Positions 1 through 11,502 of a DNA stretch of 64,000 nucleotides are shown here, piece after piece. Both the position numbers and the translations under genes were made by a program. The notes beneath the pieces are model-generated. The model did not search any database and had not been told where the DNA came from. It was given only the letters and a program-made list of their open reading frames with translations. The stretch comes from Pseudisothecium myosuroides. Taxonomy: Eukaryota; Streptophyta; Bryopsida; Hypnales; Lembophyllaceae. The stretch spans positions 47,459,724-47,523,723 of the forward strand of contig OX637287.1 of assembly GCA_951799445.1 (NCBI GenBank), written 5' to 3'. Position 1 is the stretch's first letter; each line of letters begins with the position of its first letter.

Positions 1-239
1 AAATAAAAATTGGAATTTTGGAAAAAATTAGTGCTAGAGTCAAGGCTTCGCCGTCCGGGGGTTAGGCCCAAATTTGTGAAGCAAGACACTCGTCTTGACA
101 GATCACGTATACAAGGCTAGGCAGCTAAACTTGACCCACCACTTCCTACTTCATGCTAGACTCTAATATCTTGGAAGCTAAACTCTAGAGGTTTCCACAA
201 AGGTCTTGGAAACTAGACTTTGGAACTAACACGGGGGGA

Positions 240-710
240 AGTGCAAAGCTTCGCCGTTAAGTTGGTTTTAACACCAACTTTAGGACTTCTTGACACCTCG
301 GGGGTTCAAAGCTTCGCCGTCTACACTTTTAACACACGTTTTAGGACTTCAACTTGTCACTAGTTCAAAGCTTTGCCATTTCCAAGGGAGGTCCACACAA
401 GGAGAGAGACTTTAGAAGAGGGAAAACTAAACTTTTAAAGAAAACACACACACAGGGTCAAAGCTTTGCCGTCCCAGAGGGGGGTCCACTCAACAAGGAG
501 AAGATTAGAAGAGGGTTTGGAAGAAACTTAGCAAAACATGTACAAGGAGGTTCAAAGCTTCGCCGTCCCGGAGGGGGGTCCACTCAACAAGGAGAAGATT
601 AGAAGAGGGTTTGGAAGAAACTTAGCAAAACATGTACAAGAAGGTTCAAAGCTTCGCCGTCCCGGAGGGGGGTCCATTCAACAAGGAGAAGGTTAGAAGA
701 GGGTATAAGA
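240..710. repeat. 94-bp tandem repeat with CAAAGCTTCGCCGTC core
   Basis: The core CAAAGCTT(C/T)GCC(G/A)T recurs at about 243, 306, 365, 458, 552 and 646. The last four are spaced 93-94 bp and share a longer unit (core, then GGGGGGTCCACTCAACAAGG, then GGAAGAAACTTAGCAAAAC). A diverged core (CAAGGCTTCGCCGTC) lies near 45. Short reading frames inside the array are by-products of the repeat and I do not call them genes. Confidence 0.85.
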
Positions 711-2356
711 AAAAGAACACAAAGAGAAAACACACAAGTTAGACCACGTGGCAACACAAAGCTCACACGCTAAAGGCCCCCCAAAGCGGCATCGCCAAGG
801 TACGGTGGAGGGTGACTTTAGGATTAGTGCAAGATACAAAGAAAAGACTCTTAAATTTCACAAGTTAGACCACAACACGTACAAGAGGGAGAGAGAGGCT
901 CTCCACTTACAACAAGATGCCAACAACTTCACAAAAGAGTACACAAAGCAAGGTAGAAGGACCCCCAAGGACCTTCAAAGCTTCAAACGCCAAAATATCC
1001 AAAATAACTTGGACCCACGGACCCAAAACAAAAATTGAGGGTGTTCTAGAAAGAAAAATGGGGCCCTTATATAGGTTTCCAAGGGCTCACCCCTCCCTCT
1101 AGAGTTCTAAGGTAACCTTATCAACGGGGATTTTCATCCTCATCCTCAAAGATTTTCATCCTACATCCTAAATTTATACTTCTACCATCTATGTTGGACC
1201 AACATCTTAACTTTTGGAGATTAGCTCTAATCGCTGAACGGATTGCGCCGTTGAATCCAGATCGCCGTGTTTAGTCCTAGATCCCTTTATCCCCCGTACT
1301 GAGGTCAAAAACCCATCGTAGGCTAATTTAGTTTAAAAACCAAATCGTGGTAAAATCCTAGATCTTGGGGGTCTTCTATTTTGAGAAATGTGAATAGCCT
1401 AGGGTCTCCGGTAGGTGCGAGAGAGTCGGGAAGGACTTTGGGTTGACTTTGTTTCGCCATCGTATGGTCCCGGAATGTCGGTCAACGCAACGGGGGCCCC
1501 GCCACGTGGTTAATTCCCGAGGAATCTCGCCGGTTCGGGTACTTGCCGCTATCGGAATGTCGTGAAACTTCACGGAGCGCATTATTAACATAAAACAAGT
1601 TAGTCTAATTTTTAGTGAGATTTTATTGTAACCTGGGTAATTTCCATGAAATTCCCGTTGGAGGTTAGGAGGGTTGACCATCCGGAAAAGGTTCTTCTGC
1701 AAGTCGGAAGATGCCGGGATTTTTCACGTGACCTCTCAGGGAGTCGCATGAAAGACATGCGAGTGTATTTCCGTACCTGGCACGATTGGTCAATGGAGAT
1801 TTAAACTGGCCATCTCCTCGAATTAGTAATGGTGCGGAAATCTTCTGCAGGTGGAGGAATCTTGGTGAACCGATTTCGTCGTTGGACTCCTGGCATGGGA
1901 TTTACCCTAGAACACCATCCTTGGGCTGTAGATTCCTCCACGGCCCGGTCTTGCGTGAGTGGCTCCTGCATGCTAACAATCGGGACTTCGGGAATTCGTC
2001 GATTTAATGGGGAATTCTAAATCTAACTCTAGGACCCGACCTAGTGGCCTCGCTGTGGATCCCTCGGACCGACCTAGCCATGAATCGCCACATTCATGGT
2101 GGGATTTAGCCCTTTTGGGGCTGTGTGACTCGAATCCTCCAAATCTAACCTTTTCGTTATTTCTTTACTATTTTTAGGCAAGGTTTGGGGGATTCTAAGT
2201 AAAAAACACAAATCTAGACCAAATACTATAATGGGTATGACACAACCCTATTTCGGTTCTACACTCTTTTTATGGATTTTTCTATACTTTTATCAACTTT
2301 AAATTGCAAATTTCCAAAAAAATAATTCTACGAGTCCCAAGTGACAAATTGGGAGC
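711..2356. other. no gene recognised; moderately GC-rich unique-looking sequence
   Basis: Open frames here are short, overlap on both strands and show no family signature. The moderate GC content and proximity to the tandem array would fit a retrotransposon LTR or leader, but I found no primer-binding site, polypurine tract or second LTR. Confidence 0.4.
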
Positions 2357-2893
2357 TCACACCAACAACCACCGGTTGTCTTCTTGTGACAAGCACTTTA
2401 AATCCCGAATCATCTTCTCTGATTGTTCCAGGTAACGATCCCAAACTTCTTTAGAAAGCAGCATGGATTGTAGTTGGTGGTCCAGACAATCAGAAATTCC
2501 AGAGGTTCCGGTAACCCTAGAACTGGCGACGGGATCCACGGCTTCTACTCCACCTTCTTCGTCTATAAGGGCGAAAATCCCAACTTCAGCTCGTGGTGGA
2601 CTCCGCGCAGCATCCTCGTCTAGTCGACGTCGTTTGGCAGCTTCTTCACCCTCAGACCGCACTGGCATCACGAAAACATCAGCGACCACATCATTCAGCG
2701 CTTCCATCTTTTGCCTTATTCGACAGCGCTCCTCGTTGTCCCAAAACTCAAACGGCCACTCTAATGCACCTTTATCCTCCAAGCGAACTCGAAGTGAAGC
2801 ATAAGTTTCGTCATCAAGCAACTTGACCTTGCTGTAATACACCGGAATCGAGAAATCGTCTTGCATTGTCCATATCTTGACCTGATTTGCCAT
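2357..2893 (-). CDS. hypothetical protein, 178 aa
   Basis: This is an uninterrupted 178-codon frame. Its ATG at 2891-2893 sits in a favourable plant context (AAGCCATGGC). Residues 1-75 look folded, with hydrophobic strands alternating with charged segments around FSIPVYYSKVKLLD and a WPFEFWDNEERCRIR stretch. The middle (about 80-105) is acidic and basic low complexity with EEAAKRRRLDEDAARS, which could act as a nuclear localisation signal. The C-terminal 40 residues look helical. I recognise no family. Coding potential is supported by length, start context and amino-acid composition; it could be a complete small gene or the first exon of a larger one. The 700 bases upstream (to about 3600) show no clear further exon. 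Confidence 0.5.
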   Translation of the reverse strand: MANQVKIWTMQDDFSIPVYYSKVKLLDDETYASLRVRLEDKGALEWPFEFWDNEERCRIRQKMEALNDVVADVFVMPVRSEGEEAAKRRRLDEDAARSPPRAEVGIFALIDEEGGVEAVDPVASSRVTGTSGISDCLDHQLQSMLLSKEVWDRYLEQSEKMIRDLKCLSQEDNRWLLV

Positions 2894-3778
2894 GGCTTGA
2901 TACCCTAAACCCTATCCCCAGCGCACCAGCATTCTGTAAATAAAACTTGCAAAATTTAGGTTCTAAGCATCAATTCAGAAACAAGCAGCCCTAAATCCAA
3001 AACACGCAAACGACAAAGGAGAGGAGATTAGTTACCAGGAAGATGACTGAAGTTGCACCCTAAAGCGCAGGTTTTAAATCATAAAGAAAATAAGTCGCCC
3101 CGCAGCCACGACCACCTTTGCCAACACCACTTCGTCTCGGCAGCACAGGGCTTTCCTAAACATGCAATTGAATCTCTCCAGCAGTTGATACAAACACCCT
3201 TACTTGAACTTCAAATTCCTTTGCAATTGCAGCCGTGAGCAAAATCCTCAAAGCAGAACAAACCATCGCGAGGAAAAAACGCCTGAGTGAGCTCCTCACC
3301 AACGGCCACTTGCTGAACCCTACGATTCAAAGTCACCATTGCATTCATCCAAAGAGTTACAAGCAAACATTTGCCCAAATTTCATCCACTGTAGCTCTGG
3401 CCCAGCTGTCCTAACTGGTTGTACTAATTAACATACATAGGATCCTAATCTCTGACCCCTTCATTACATGTAAGAAAAAATTAATTGTCCACCTTTCTTG
3501 GCTACCTAAATTACTTATAATGGCTTTGTGATTTTCAATGGTCCCTACATTATTTGTAATTTGTTTATAAAATTTATGTGAAAAGAATTAAATCCTATCT
3601 ATATGAAGCCGCACGTGGTTTTGAAAACGCATTAAGTGACCCACCCGAGATGTCTTTGCGGAGCCTATGAAAAAGACCTCTTGATTCAGTAAGTAAGTTT
3701 CACCTTGTTCGATTTTGTCGTTTCTATCGATTCATCTTACTTTCTCATATTCTAATATCTTGTTTCATGGTGTTCGTA

Positions 3779-4080
3779 GGAAAGCCAAAGAAGTGAGGTC
3801 CTCCCAGCAAATCCCTTTTTTTGCCAATTCGGGTTTTTTTCCTAGCCCTACAAAACCATTTCAGCTACCTGTTTATGCAGAGGCTATTTCCAGGGATTTT
3901 GTGTTACAAAACCCGAAGCCCACTTCTAGGGCCTATTTGGTAGATCCTCGTGCTCTTCAATTCATAGATGATTGCGCCATGGAGTCTGACTTGCAGTCAT
4001 CAGATAGTGAGGGTAGTTCGACCTCAGCCAGTCTATGTGACTTTCTCTTATCCAGTTCTATGGATGGATGGCGTGCATGA
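3779..4080 (+). CDS. possible terminal exon, unknown protein
   Basis: An open frame follows a plausible acceptor (GTGTTCGTAG at about 3770-3779). It begins RKAKEVRSSQQIPFF, passes through a region with PVYAEAISRDFVLQNPKP and an acidic Ser-rich tract (SDSEGSSTSASLCDF), and stops at 4078-4080. Composition resembles real protein rather than noise, but no family is recognised and no upstream exon is identified. It may be a gene fragment. Confidence 0.25.
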
Positions 4081-4295
4081 ACTTCATTTTCAGGATTTTC
4101 ATTTTCTATTATATTTGTATTTGATGTTTTTCTCGGACTCAATATGCTCCTACCCCAAAACTTTATTTGGTGCGCATGCTTAATCACAATATATAATCCT
4201 AAACTTAAGGAAGCTTAAACCCTTAATGCTAAACGAACCCTAGAATGCTAGATCGTAAAAACTTATAGCGTAGCCTACAATGCCCAATGCATTGT

Positions 4296-5460
4296 GAATG
4301 GCCCTTGCAACTCAGGTGAAGGGGCTGAGTAGCCTGGCCTACCAGCCCAGCCGAACTCGAAGGCCTCGTAAGCCCGGCCTCCCTGCCCTACCCTGCTCAA
4401 TCCTACCCAACCCAATTACAGGGTCTCAGTTGCCCGGCCTTCCAATTCAGCATTTCAGCCCAGCTCGATCCTACCCAGCCCAACTAGAGAGGTTGGATTG
4501 CCCACCTCCCTGCCCTGATCTGCCTTGACCGACCGTACCCAGCCCAACTAGAGGGGCTAGGCCATGGCCGACCATGACCGATCCCATGGCCGACCCCATC
4601 TTATCCAGCCCTACTAGAGGGGTTCAGTTGCCCAACCTCCCAGCCTTGCCGTACCTAGCCCAACTCCAGTGGCTGGGCAGCCCGACCAGTCTACCTAACC
4701 TGTCCCCCTGTCCAACTAGAGGGTTCCCCCCCACCCGATAAGAGGGATTCAGCAGCACCCCTCCGATCGACAAGAAGGACTGCCCAGCCCCCTCCGCCCA
4801 ACTCGATGAATTCAGCAGCCCCCCCTCCCGCCTCGAGTGGTTCTGCAGCCCCCCTCTCAACTCGAGGGATTCAGTAGCCCCTCCTCTCAACTCGAGGGGT
4901 TCTGCAGCCCCCCCGGTCCGACTCGAGGGGTTCTACAGCCCCCCCTCTTGAATCGAGGGGTTCTGCAGCCCCCCTCTCGACTCGAGGGGTTCTACAGACC
5001 CCCCGGTCCGACTCGAGGGGTACTGCAGCCCCCCCTCTCGACTCGAGGGGTTTTGCAGCCCCCTCTCTCAACTCGAGGGGTTCTGCAGCCCCCTCGATAC
5101 GACTCGAGGGGTTCTGCAGCCCCCCCAGTCGGACTGGAGGGGTTCTGCAGCCCTCCCTCCTCGTTCGACTCGAAAGGTTCGGGAGGCCCCTAGCCTCCCC
5201 TTGACCCACTCAAGGGATTTGGTAGCCCCCCTTGCCGATGATAGGGCTTCGGCAGCCCCCCGACTCGACGAACTAGGCAGACCCCTCGCCCAAGCCGAGG
5301 GGTGGGCAATGCCCCCTGCCCAACTGAAGGGGCTACGTAGGCACCTCATCCAACTTTAGGGGCTAGGAAAGTCCCCCTACCCAACTCCAGGGCTAGTCAG
5401 GCTAAACCGCCCAACTGAAGGGGCTGCCCAGCCTTCCCCTGCCAAACTTTGAGGACGATA
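4296..5460. repeat. GC-rich minisatellite, about 30-bp unit
   Basis: Degenerate units of the type CAGCCCCCCTCTCGACTCGAGG followed by GGTTCTG repeat about every 30 bp, most regular between 4830 and 5220. More diverged CAGCCC-AACTAGAGGGG units flank them on both sides. Many units hold the palindrome CTCGAG next to C-runs. Both strands stay open in several frames only because of the periodicity; the Pro/Gly-rich translations are not evidence of genes. Confidence 0.85.
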
Positions 5461-6380
5461 AGCCTCCCTCCCCTCCCCTTATGGTTTCGTACCACGTGTC
5501 GTGTACTTTGCCCATTAGAACCAAAGAAGGTGATCGTTGGCAAACTTATCTATTCATGCCACGCGTCGCCGTTGTGTATGTGAAGAAGATGAGGTGGTCT
5601 GTGTCGCCCTTAAGAATGGCCGCATGCATGTAGTTCTGATAAGGGTAGTGTTGTACAGCTTGAGTCGAAGACATCAAATAGCAAGGGATGTGCCGCAGGT
5701 AGTAGAAGTAGTATTACGTGACGTTACACTAGTAGTTTGAGTGCATGTAGTTGATAGCTGAATTGAAGATTTCAGTTCTCATTTGAACTTAGAGTTGCCT
5801 TACTCGTTTGGAATGTCAGGTGTCGTTGTTATTGAAGTATTAGTACTAGTGATCTGTACTGCAATCATTATCCAACACGCTTGACATCTTTGTGACACTC
5901 ATCGTGCATCTTCTTCAGCCAGACTACATACTCCTCGATTAGCACTCCTGAATTTTTGACTTGCTTGTCCTCGCGACCACGAGAGCACGCTCATGTGAGA
6001 TTGTGGTCGATTGGACATGCGTCTCATTTGTTCTAGGGTATTTTTGGATGAGTGCGTCGTCTGCTGTAGAGGATGTACGATGAATGTCACGAAGATGGTG
6101 AGCTAGTTGGCATGTAATGATAATAAGGGGAACATGATGCTTTGAATGCTAAATCGGAACTAGACCCTAAAATAGTGCCCGCAAGAGTCTAGCCAGAATG
6201 GAGTTGTTGCAGCGCTCAATCAAGCGATGATGCTCCAAGTGCTAACTGTACCATGAAGGCTGAAGCGGATAGAAGTGCCTAAACCAATAAGTTTTTGGAA
6301 GGCAATCTTAGAAGACTTCAGCAAAAAGGTAAGAGGTACCGGAGGATAATTGAAGAAATCGGAACTCCAAGAGTACAAGC
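5461..6380. other. no gene recognised
   Basis: Short overlapping frames only, without family signatures. No RNA gene or transposon end was found. Confidence 0.4.
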
Positions 6381-6404
6381 ACAATGTTTAGTGACTATCA
6401 TAAA

Positions 6405-6960
6405 ATATTTGATGTTGTCACTGTGTTGATGCAGTTTAATTTCATTCGCTTGTCCTAGTCTCTTGTAGATGAAGTTGGTAGGATGATCCGATGTCCTCAC
6501 TGTGTTGATGCAATTTAATTTTGTTCGCTTGTCTTACTGTCTTGTAGATGAAGTTGGTAGTTTTATGATGTTATCACTTTGTTGATGTAGTTTAATTTCA
6601 TTTGCTTGTCGTAGTCTCTTCTAGACGAAGTGCCTCCAGATGATTCGATGTCCTCACTATATTGATGCAATTTAATTTTATTCGCTTGTCCTACTGTCTT
6701 GTAGATGAAGGTGGTAGGATGATTCGATGTTGTCACTGTGTTGATGTAGTTTAATTTTGTTTGCTTGTTCCACTGTCTTGTAGATGGAGTTGATATGGTG
6801 ATCCAATGTTCTCACTGTGTTGATGCAATTTAATTTTGTTCGCTTGTCCTGTTGTCTTGTAGATGAAGTTGATAAAATGATCTGATGTTTTTACTGTGTT
6901 GATGCAATTTAATATCGTTCGCTTGTCCTAGTCTCTTGTAGATGAAGTTGCAAGATGATC
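6405..6960. repeat. 79-bp tandem repeat, seven copies
   Basis: The motif GTTGATG(C/T)A(G/A)TTTAATTT starts at about 6425, 6503, 6582, 6660, 6740, 6819 and 6898, a spacing of 78-80 bp. Each unit also carries CTTGTAGATGAAGTTGGTAG and a CGCTTGTCCTA stretch. Copies differ by scattered substitutions, so the array is not recent. Confidence 0.9.
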
Positions 6961-7109
6961 CTCCTACACCTAAACTGCATTCAACCCTTGTCGCCACACA
7001 AGCATGATTTACTAAAAGTAGCGCCATGCTCTTTCTTGCAAACTGGGAAGCCGCAAATGAGAGGTCCAACAATTCTAATGGCGAAAAGTACTCTTGCGAC
7101 AGTTAAATT

Positions 7110-7420
7110 ATAATCCATCCACAATTTTTCATCCATAGTCATCTGAATTTTTCATCCACTTCCATCCGTATTTTTCATCCAATGTTCATCCAAATTTTTC
7201 ATCCACTTCTATCTATATTTTTCATCCACTGTCATCCATATTTTTCATCCACTATCATCCATATTTTTCATCCACTTCCATCCATAATTTTCATCTAATT
7301 CTTCTAATTTATTTCATCCATTTTTTCCAACAACTTTCTTCCATTTCTTCCATTGAATTTCAGGAATTTTTTTGAAATTACATCCATTTTTCCGTAAAGT
7401 TTCATCCACTTTTCTTTCAA
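7110..7420. repeat. degenerate TTTTTCATCCA repeat
   Basis: Some ten copies of ATTTTTCATCCACT(T/G)(C/T)CATCCAT occur with a period near 22 bp. They give way to T-rich sequence after about 7300. No coding potential. Confidence 0.75.
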
Positions 7421-7953
7421 TTTTTTGCCACTTTTTTGGTTTTCTTTTTAATATTTCAGCTCCCCGCTCACCAATCCCCGCTTCCTGCTCGCCGCTCGCC
7501 GCTCTACGCTCGCTCCCCAGCATTCCCCTTGTCAAGGCACTACATTTGGCTTGATGAACAGAAAAAGCAAGTTAAAGAAGATTTAAAGTAAGGACATCCA
7601 TAATTGTCAATGACCCAAATCGCCACCCTAAAATTTTAGAAAATGGGCACATATAAAGAGGGTGTTGGAACACAAAAACAATTAATCAAGGATTGCTTCT
7701 AAGTCACCTATGAATAAATCTTAGAACTTCATAAATTTTTGAAGTTTCCAAATAACACAAGCCTTGATGCATTGGAAGTTTGGAACCCTTTTGCAATTGC
7801 TGACAAAAACATATATGAATATGACGAGTATAATAATAGGAATAAGCTCATGCGCAGTGCCAAAAGAGGCAAATTTGGGTGTTCTTATCTTACATCAGCA
7901 GCAAGGTAATATTATCAAGAGTGGACATTCAATATTCCCTTTTGCTTTCTAGA

Positions 7954-8230
7954 CTACTCAGCAATAATGAGAGGAATGACAATCATTGCTTGTCTGAGAA
8001 AATGCACTGTCGATGCTAGTTCATCAGAAAGGTCGATGGGATCCTTTCTAGAATGAAGCTCCGCTACTCGTTCTTTCGCAATTCGTTCCCTCACACAATG
8101 TGCAAAGCTTTGGACAATGTCCAGCATGGCACCCGTAGATCCAAAGAAAACTAGAGGTGCCAAAGATTTCTTCTTAATGCCTACTGGAATGGCGAGAGCT
8201 GCGAATTGAAGCAGGAGCAATGAGCTTTTC
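7954..8230 (-). pseudogene. exon fragment of an unidentified protein joined behind PP2A-A sequence
   Basis: After a possible acceptor near 8226 (GGAAAAG), the minus strand is open to a stop at 7954-7956. It encodes a hydrophobic stretch (LLLLQFAALAIPVGIKKK), then LAPLVFFGSTGAMLDIVQSF and a charged amphipathic tail rich in RERIAKERVAEL. This does not continue the HEAT repeats of PP2A-A that precede it, so it looks like another gene's exon spliced or juxtaposed onto the fragment. I do not recognise the family. Confidence 0.35.
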
Positions 8231-8239
8231 CAATTGAGC

Positions 8240-9640
8240 ACCAACAATATACCTTCACACATGGGAGTATATGTTGTTTGTGCAACTTGGATGCTAACGA
8301 TCCCGCAGAACTTAGTTACTTTACCTGCCGCTCCAATACGCACCTCCACTTCATTATCCCGTAGCAGACGTACGTAGGCCGGGACTAGCTCCGTTCTTGA
8401 AATCGAGAAATACAAGAACATGTGAGCGCTCACATTCAAGCAACTTACAGAAACAAAGGTAGTTGATCAACGCCTCAAACACTCTCAAAGCAAGAAATAT
8501 GCAAATCACTAGTACACTCTCTATCAACACTAAATTTCCTCCTCACAGTAATATCTTCTGCTTCATCAAAATATCACTCTGTTCATGCAAGTAATATTTG
8601 CAGATACATCACCCTAACGTCCACACAGGTACACTTCGAAATAGCATATAAATCCACAGTACCACTCTCATGCGAGCTCTCATGGCAACTTCCACCTCCA
8701 TGTAAATTAAATATAGGAAAGACCTTACAGATCCAGAAGCAAAACTTCCAGATGCATAATGAGCAGGAAATTTGAGTTTGTAGTGATGTCATGGGTATAA
8801 AAAGAAATTCTCAGATACGCACTTGGTTGACTCTTGTCCAACTGCCTCACAAAGCTCGTACAACTGGTTAGCTACCATATAGGGTACCCGCCATGATTTG
8901 TTCTGGAATCCCACAAGCAAATTCCCGAACTGATTAGTATAAACCTAAGACTGTACATGGAGTACTATCTCTGCCGAAGGCTCTCTGACCACCCTATAAT
9001 AAAAGAAGATTCAGGTTCACACATTGGAAAAGAAAGCCAACGGAATCAGATAGTGATTCATTTGAAGCAGTACCGCACAAAAGTGATCCCTAAATGCACC
9101 ATAGAGTATCTCGCTCTAATTCAAATAGCAGAATAAGACACGCTCTCTTTATATATTATTTCCTTGACTCTCTCTAGCGTCTGGATCGGAGGCAGAGAGT
9201 AAGCAAACTTCGCACCTCTAAAACAAGTATACGAAGACTAATAGAGTGCACTAATTGCCCCCGCGTGAAAGATGAAGTTAGGGACCAGATCGGGTTGACG
9301 AATTCTAGAGACATCATTATTCACCATTCCCACGGTGTTCAGTTTCAACTCCAGACAGAAAAAACACACACAACATTCCAAAAGATATACACGTACCATC
9401 TAGGGTGAGATCCCTGAAGAAGGTCATGATACAGGATTTGAGATACATAGGTTCAACTGTTGCCGCGAACTTGCCCAAATTCAGTGCGGCTGATGACGCA
9501 CCATGGGCATATCATCTTGACAGAGATGGTTGTAAACCGAGCGCAACTGAGCACGAAGAAGATCCGGGGCACTATTGTAAGCGATGTGGACGAGACCGCA
9601 GGCTGACACTCGTGCAGTGAACCATTCCCCTGCATCGAGC
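8240..9640 (-). pseudogene. PP2A 65-kDa regulatory subunit A, partial and broken
   Basis: Three exon pieces lie in native order on the minus strand. The first (about 9397-9640) has AGEWFTARVSACGLVHIAY, LRSVYNHLCQDDMPMVR and, after a frameshift near 9500-9510, LGKFAATVE; it ends at a GT donor at 9395-9396. The second (about 8822-8950) has NKSWRVPYMVANQLYELCEAVG. The third (about 8245-8395, acceptor AG before 8395) has TELVPAYVRLLRDNEVEVRI and GAAGKVTKFC. These are HEAT-repeat segments of the scaffold subunit of protein phosphatase 2A, covering the middle of the protein. The frameshift, the missing N- and C-terminal repeats and the foreign downstream exon make it a non-functional fragment. Confidence 0.8.
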
Positions 9641-10662
9641 CCCTGTTGTCATACATAGCAATCAAAAGTCAATAAACACTCTACGCAGAAGAGGACAAAA
9701 CTACACAAATCATCAGCCCTAACAGCCTCCAACTGTAGCGCTATATCTCTCATTGGCTGCAAAATATTAACCCCTACAGCATCCAGGAGCTCTATTTGAG
9801 TGGATTTACTCATTCTTATTTTTCTTGTGTGCACTATATCCTCAGCAAATTCAAACTACAAAGATGTACTTTACAAAAGGAATACGATGTCGGTTCAAGT
9901 TTAATCTTCATGTTACTCAAATACGATATATGAAGTGAAAGAATATAGTGTCCAACATGAACAAGGGCTCTGTAAGGATTAATTAGTCACATTGACCTGC
10001 TGAAAAGAAAACTCTCTCCTTAATCATGAATAGCGTCAGTGCTGTCCGCAATAACTCGAATCCTCCAATAAAACACCAAAACCCTAGAAAATAGATTAGG
10101 AGCCAAAAATCTAGAAAAAAAAAAGACTTCCACTCCACTTCGCTCCACACTCAAAACCTAAAAAAAATGTCGAACATAACCACGAGAAAGAAACGAGAAA
10201 ACAACACCTTGACAAGCGGTATGAACCATTCGAATAATCCGAACAAGTCCTTAACCAAAATCCCAGAAGCATTGCCGATCTGCCTCAAACGAAAGATTTT
10301 TCCCAACACCATTACAACTCCGAGCACTTGCTCACGCCCCCGATCCAGCCACGAATTTTTTTCCACTTAATCCGAACCCTGACACATAGGCACCAACTAC
10401 TGAACCACATTGCCACTCTGTTCTATGTTCACAACTTGATAATTATGTGGAAGTGTCCAATCAGACGTATACACAGCATGATAGATTCTGAGGATACACA
10501 AGGAATGACAAATTATAGAGTGGCATTAGTGAGAGTTAAGTGAATAGTGAAAAGTATGGGTGGTCAATAATTCTCTAGAATGCTCTGTACAAATTTGAAA
10601 TGTAATTTCAAGATATAATCCATTTTGCAGTTTCAAGAGGCTGAGATTCAGGTGGAACTTAC

Positions 10663-11222
10663 TTCTTTGCGTTTGGCATCGTCTTCTCGGTTGACAAAGA
10701 AGATGTACGTGAGGGCATTGAATTGGTCAATAGCATTTGTGGATTCTTCACTAATTCCACGCATGGCTCGGATCGTGTTGACTGTCCAGGCATCGAAGGC
10801 GCTAAGAGCTGTTGTTAAATTCTTCTTGGCCAGAGACTTCTTCACTATTGGGATCAACTGGAATACAAATCACAACATAGTTATCCAAAGGAAAAAAATG
10901 AAATGGAATTACCGTCGTCCCATGTGACCTACTCAAAACAACTGAAAGAAACATGAGACCCAATTTGAGCTTAAACAAAACAAATTTCTAGTATATGCAA
11001 GGCATTGTGTATACCAGACATATAAAAGACGTGTAGATGATAAACCTTGTCCATAGACTTGGTGGAGAAGTTGCAGCCTTCCCGAGAGCCTTCCTGTTGA
11101 GCTTTGTTCCGGGCAATATACCACCATCCTTCACAGGGCTCGTTAAACGGTGCCAGTGAATCGAACTCCAACCCCCAATCCTTATACTTGAGCACCACTT
11201 CGGTCAGGTAATCAGCGAAAGC
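10663..11222 (-). pseudogene. GH30 endo-beta-1,6-galactanase-like, two-exon fragment
   Basis: Exon 11046-11222 (59 codons) reads ADYLTEVVLKYKDWGLEF, then LAPFNEPCEGWW and QEGSREGCNF. The FNEP is the catalytic acid/base Asn-Glu-Pro motif typical of clan A glycosidases, and the FNEP-WW-QEGC layout is that of GH30 endo-1,6-galactanases. Exon 10663-10857 (65 codons) continues with LTTALSAFDAWTVNT and STNAIDQFNALTY, matching the next part of that family. Both exons are phase 0 with proper GT-AG borders. The N-terminal third and the nucleophile-bearing C-terminal part are not visible nearby, so this is a gene fragment, on the same strand as the PP2A-A pieces 1 kb away. Confidence 0.75.
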
Positions 11223-11502
11223 CTCAGAAATTCGAAGACATCAAGGACTTCACAGAAATCGAGAGAGAAAGTAACTGAAATCTGCACGTTCTTTCACGAA
11301 AAAAAAACTTCTGCCTACAGATGAATCCCACTTCCGCTTCAAAATCAGAACTACGACATACGAATTGCTCAACTCGCTGGAGACACAAACACACGCTCGC
11401 ACTCGCACTGTAGACTTGCCCCCAAAAAATTAGGGTTTCGCGTTTCGTTCCCACCGTTCCCCTCATTGGGAGCGTCGGCGTTTCCAACGGGGCCCATAAA
11501 AA

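Noticed and set aside
4624..5349. Long Gly/Pro/Arg-rich frames on both strands
   Set aside because: They are produced by the 30-bp minisatellite and have no start context or family similarity.
7110..7330. CATCCA repeat taken as a CRISPR-like array
   Set aside because: No unique spacers of constant length; it is simple degenerate tandem sequence in a plant genome.
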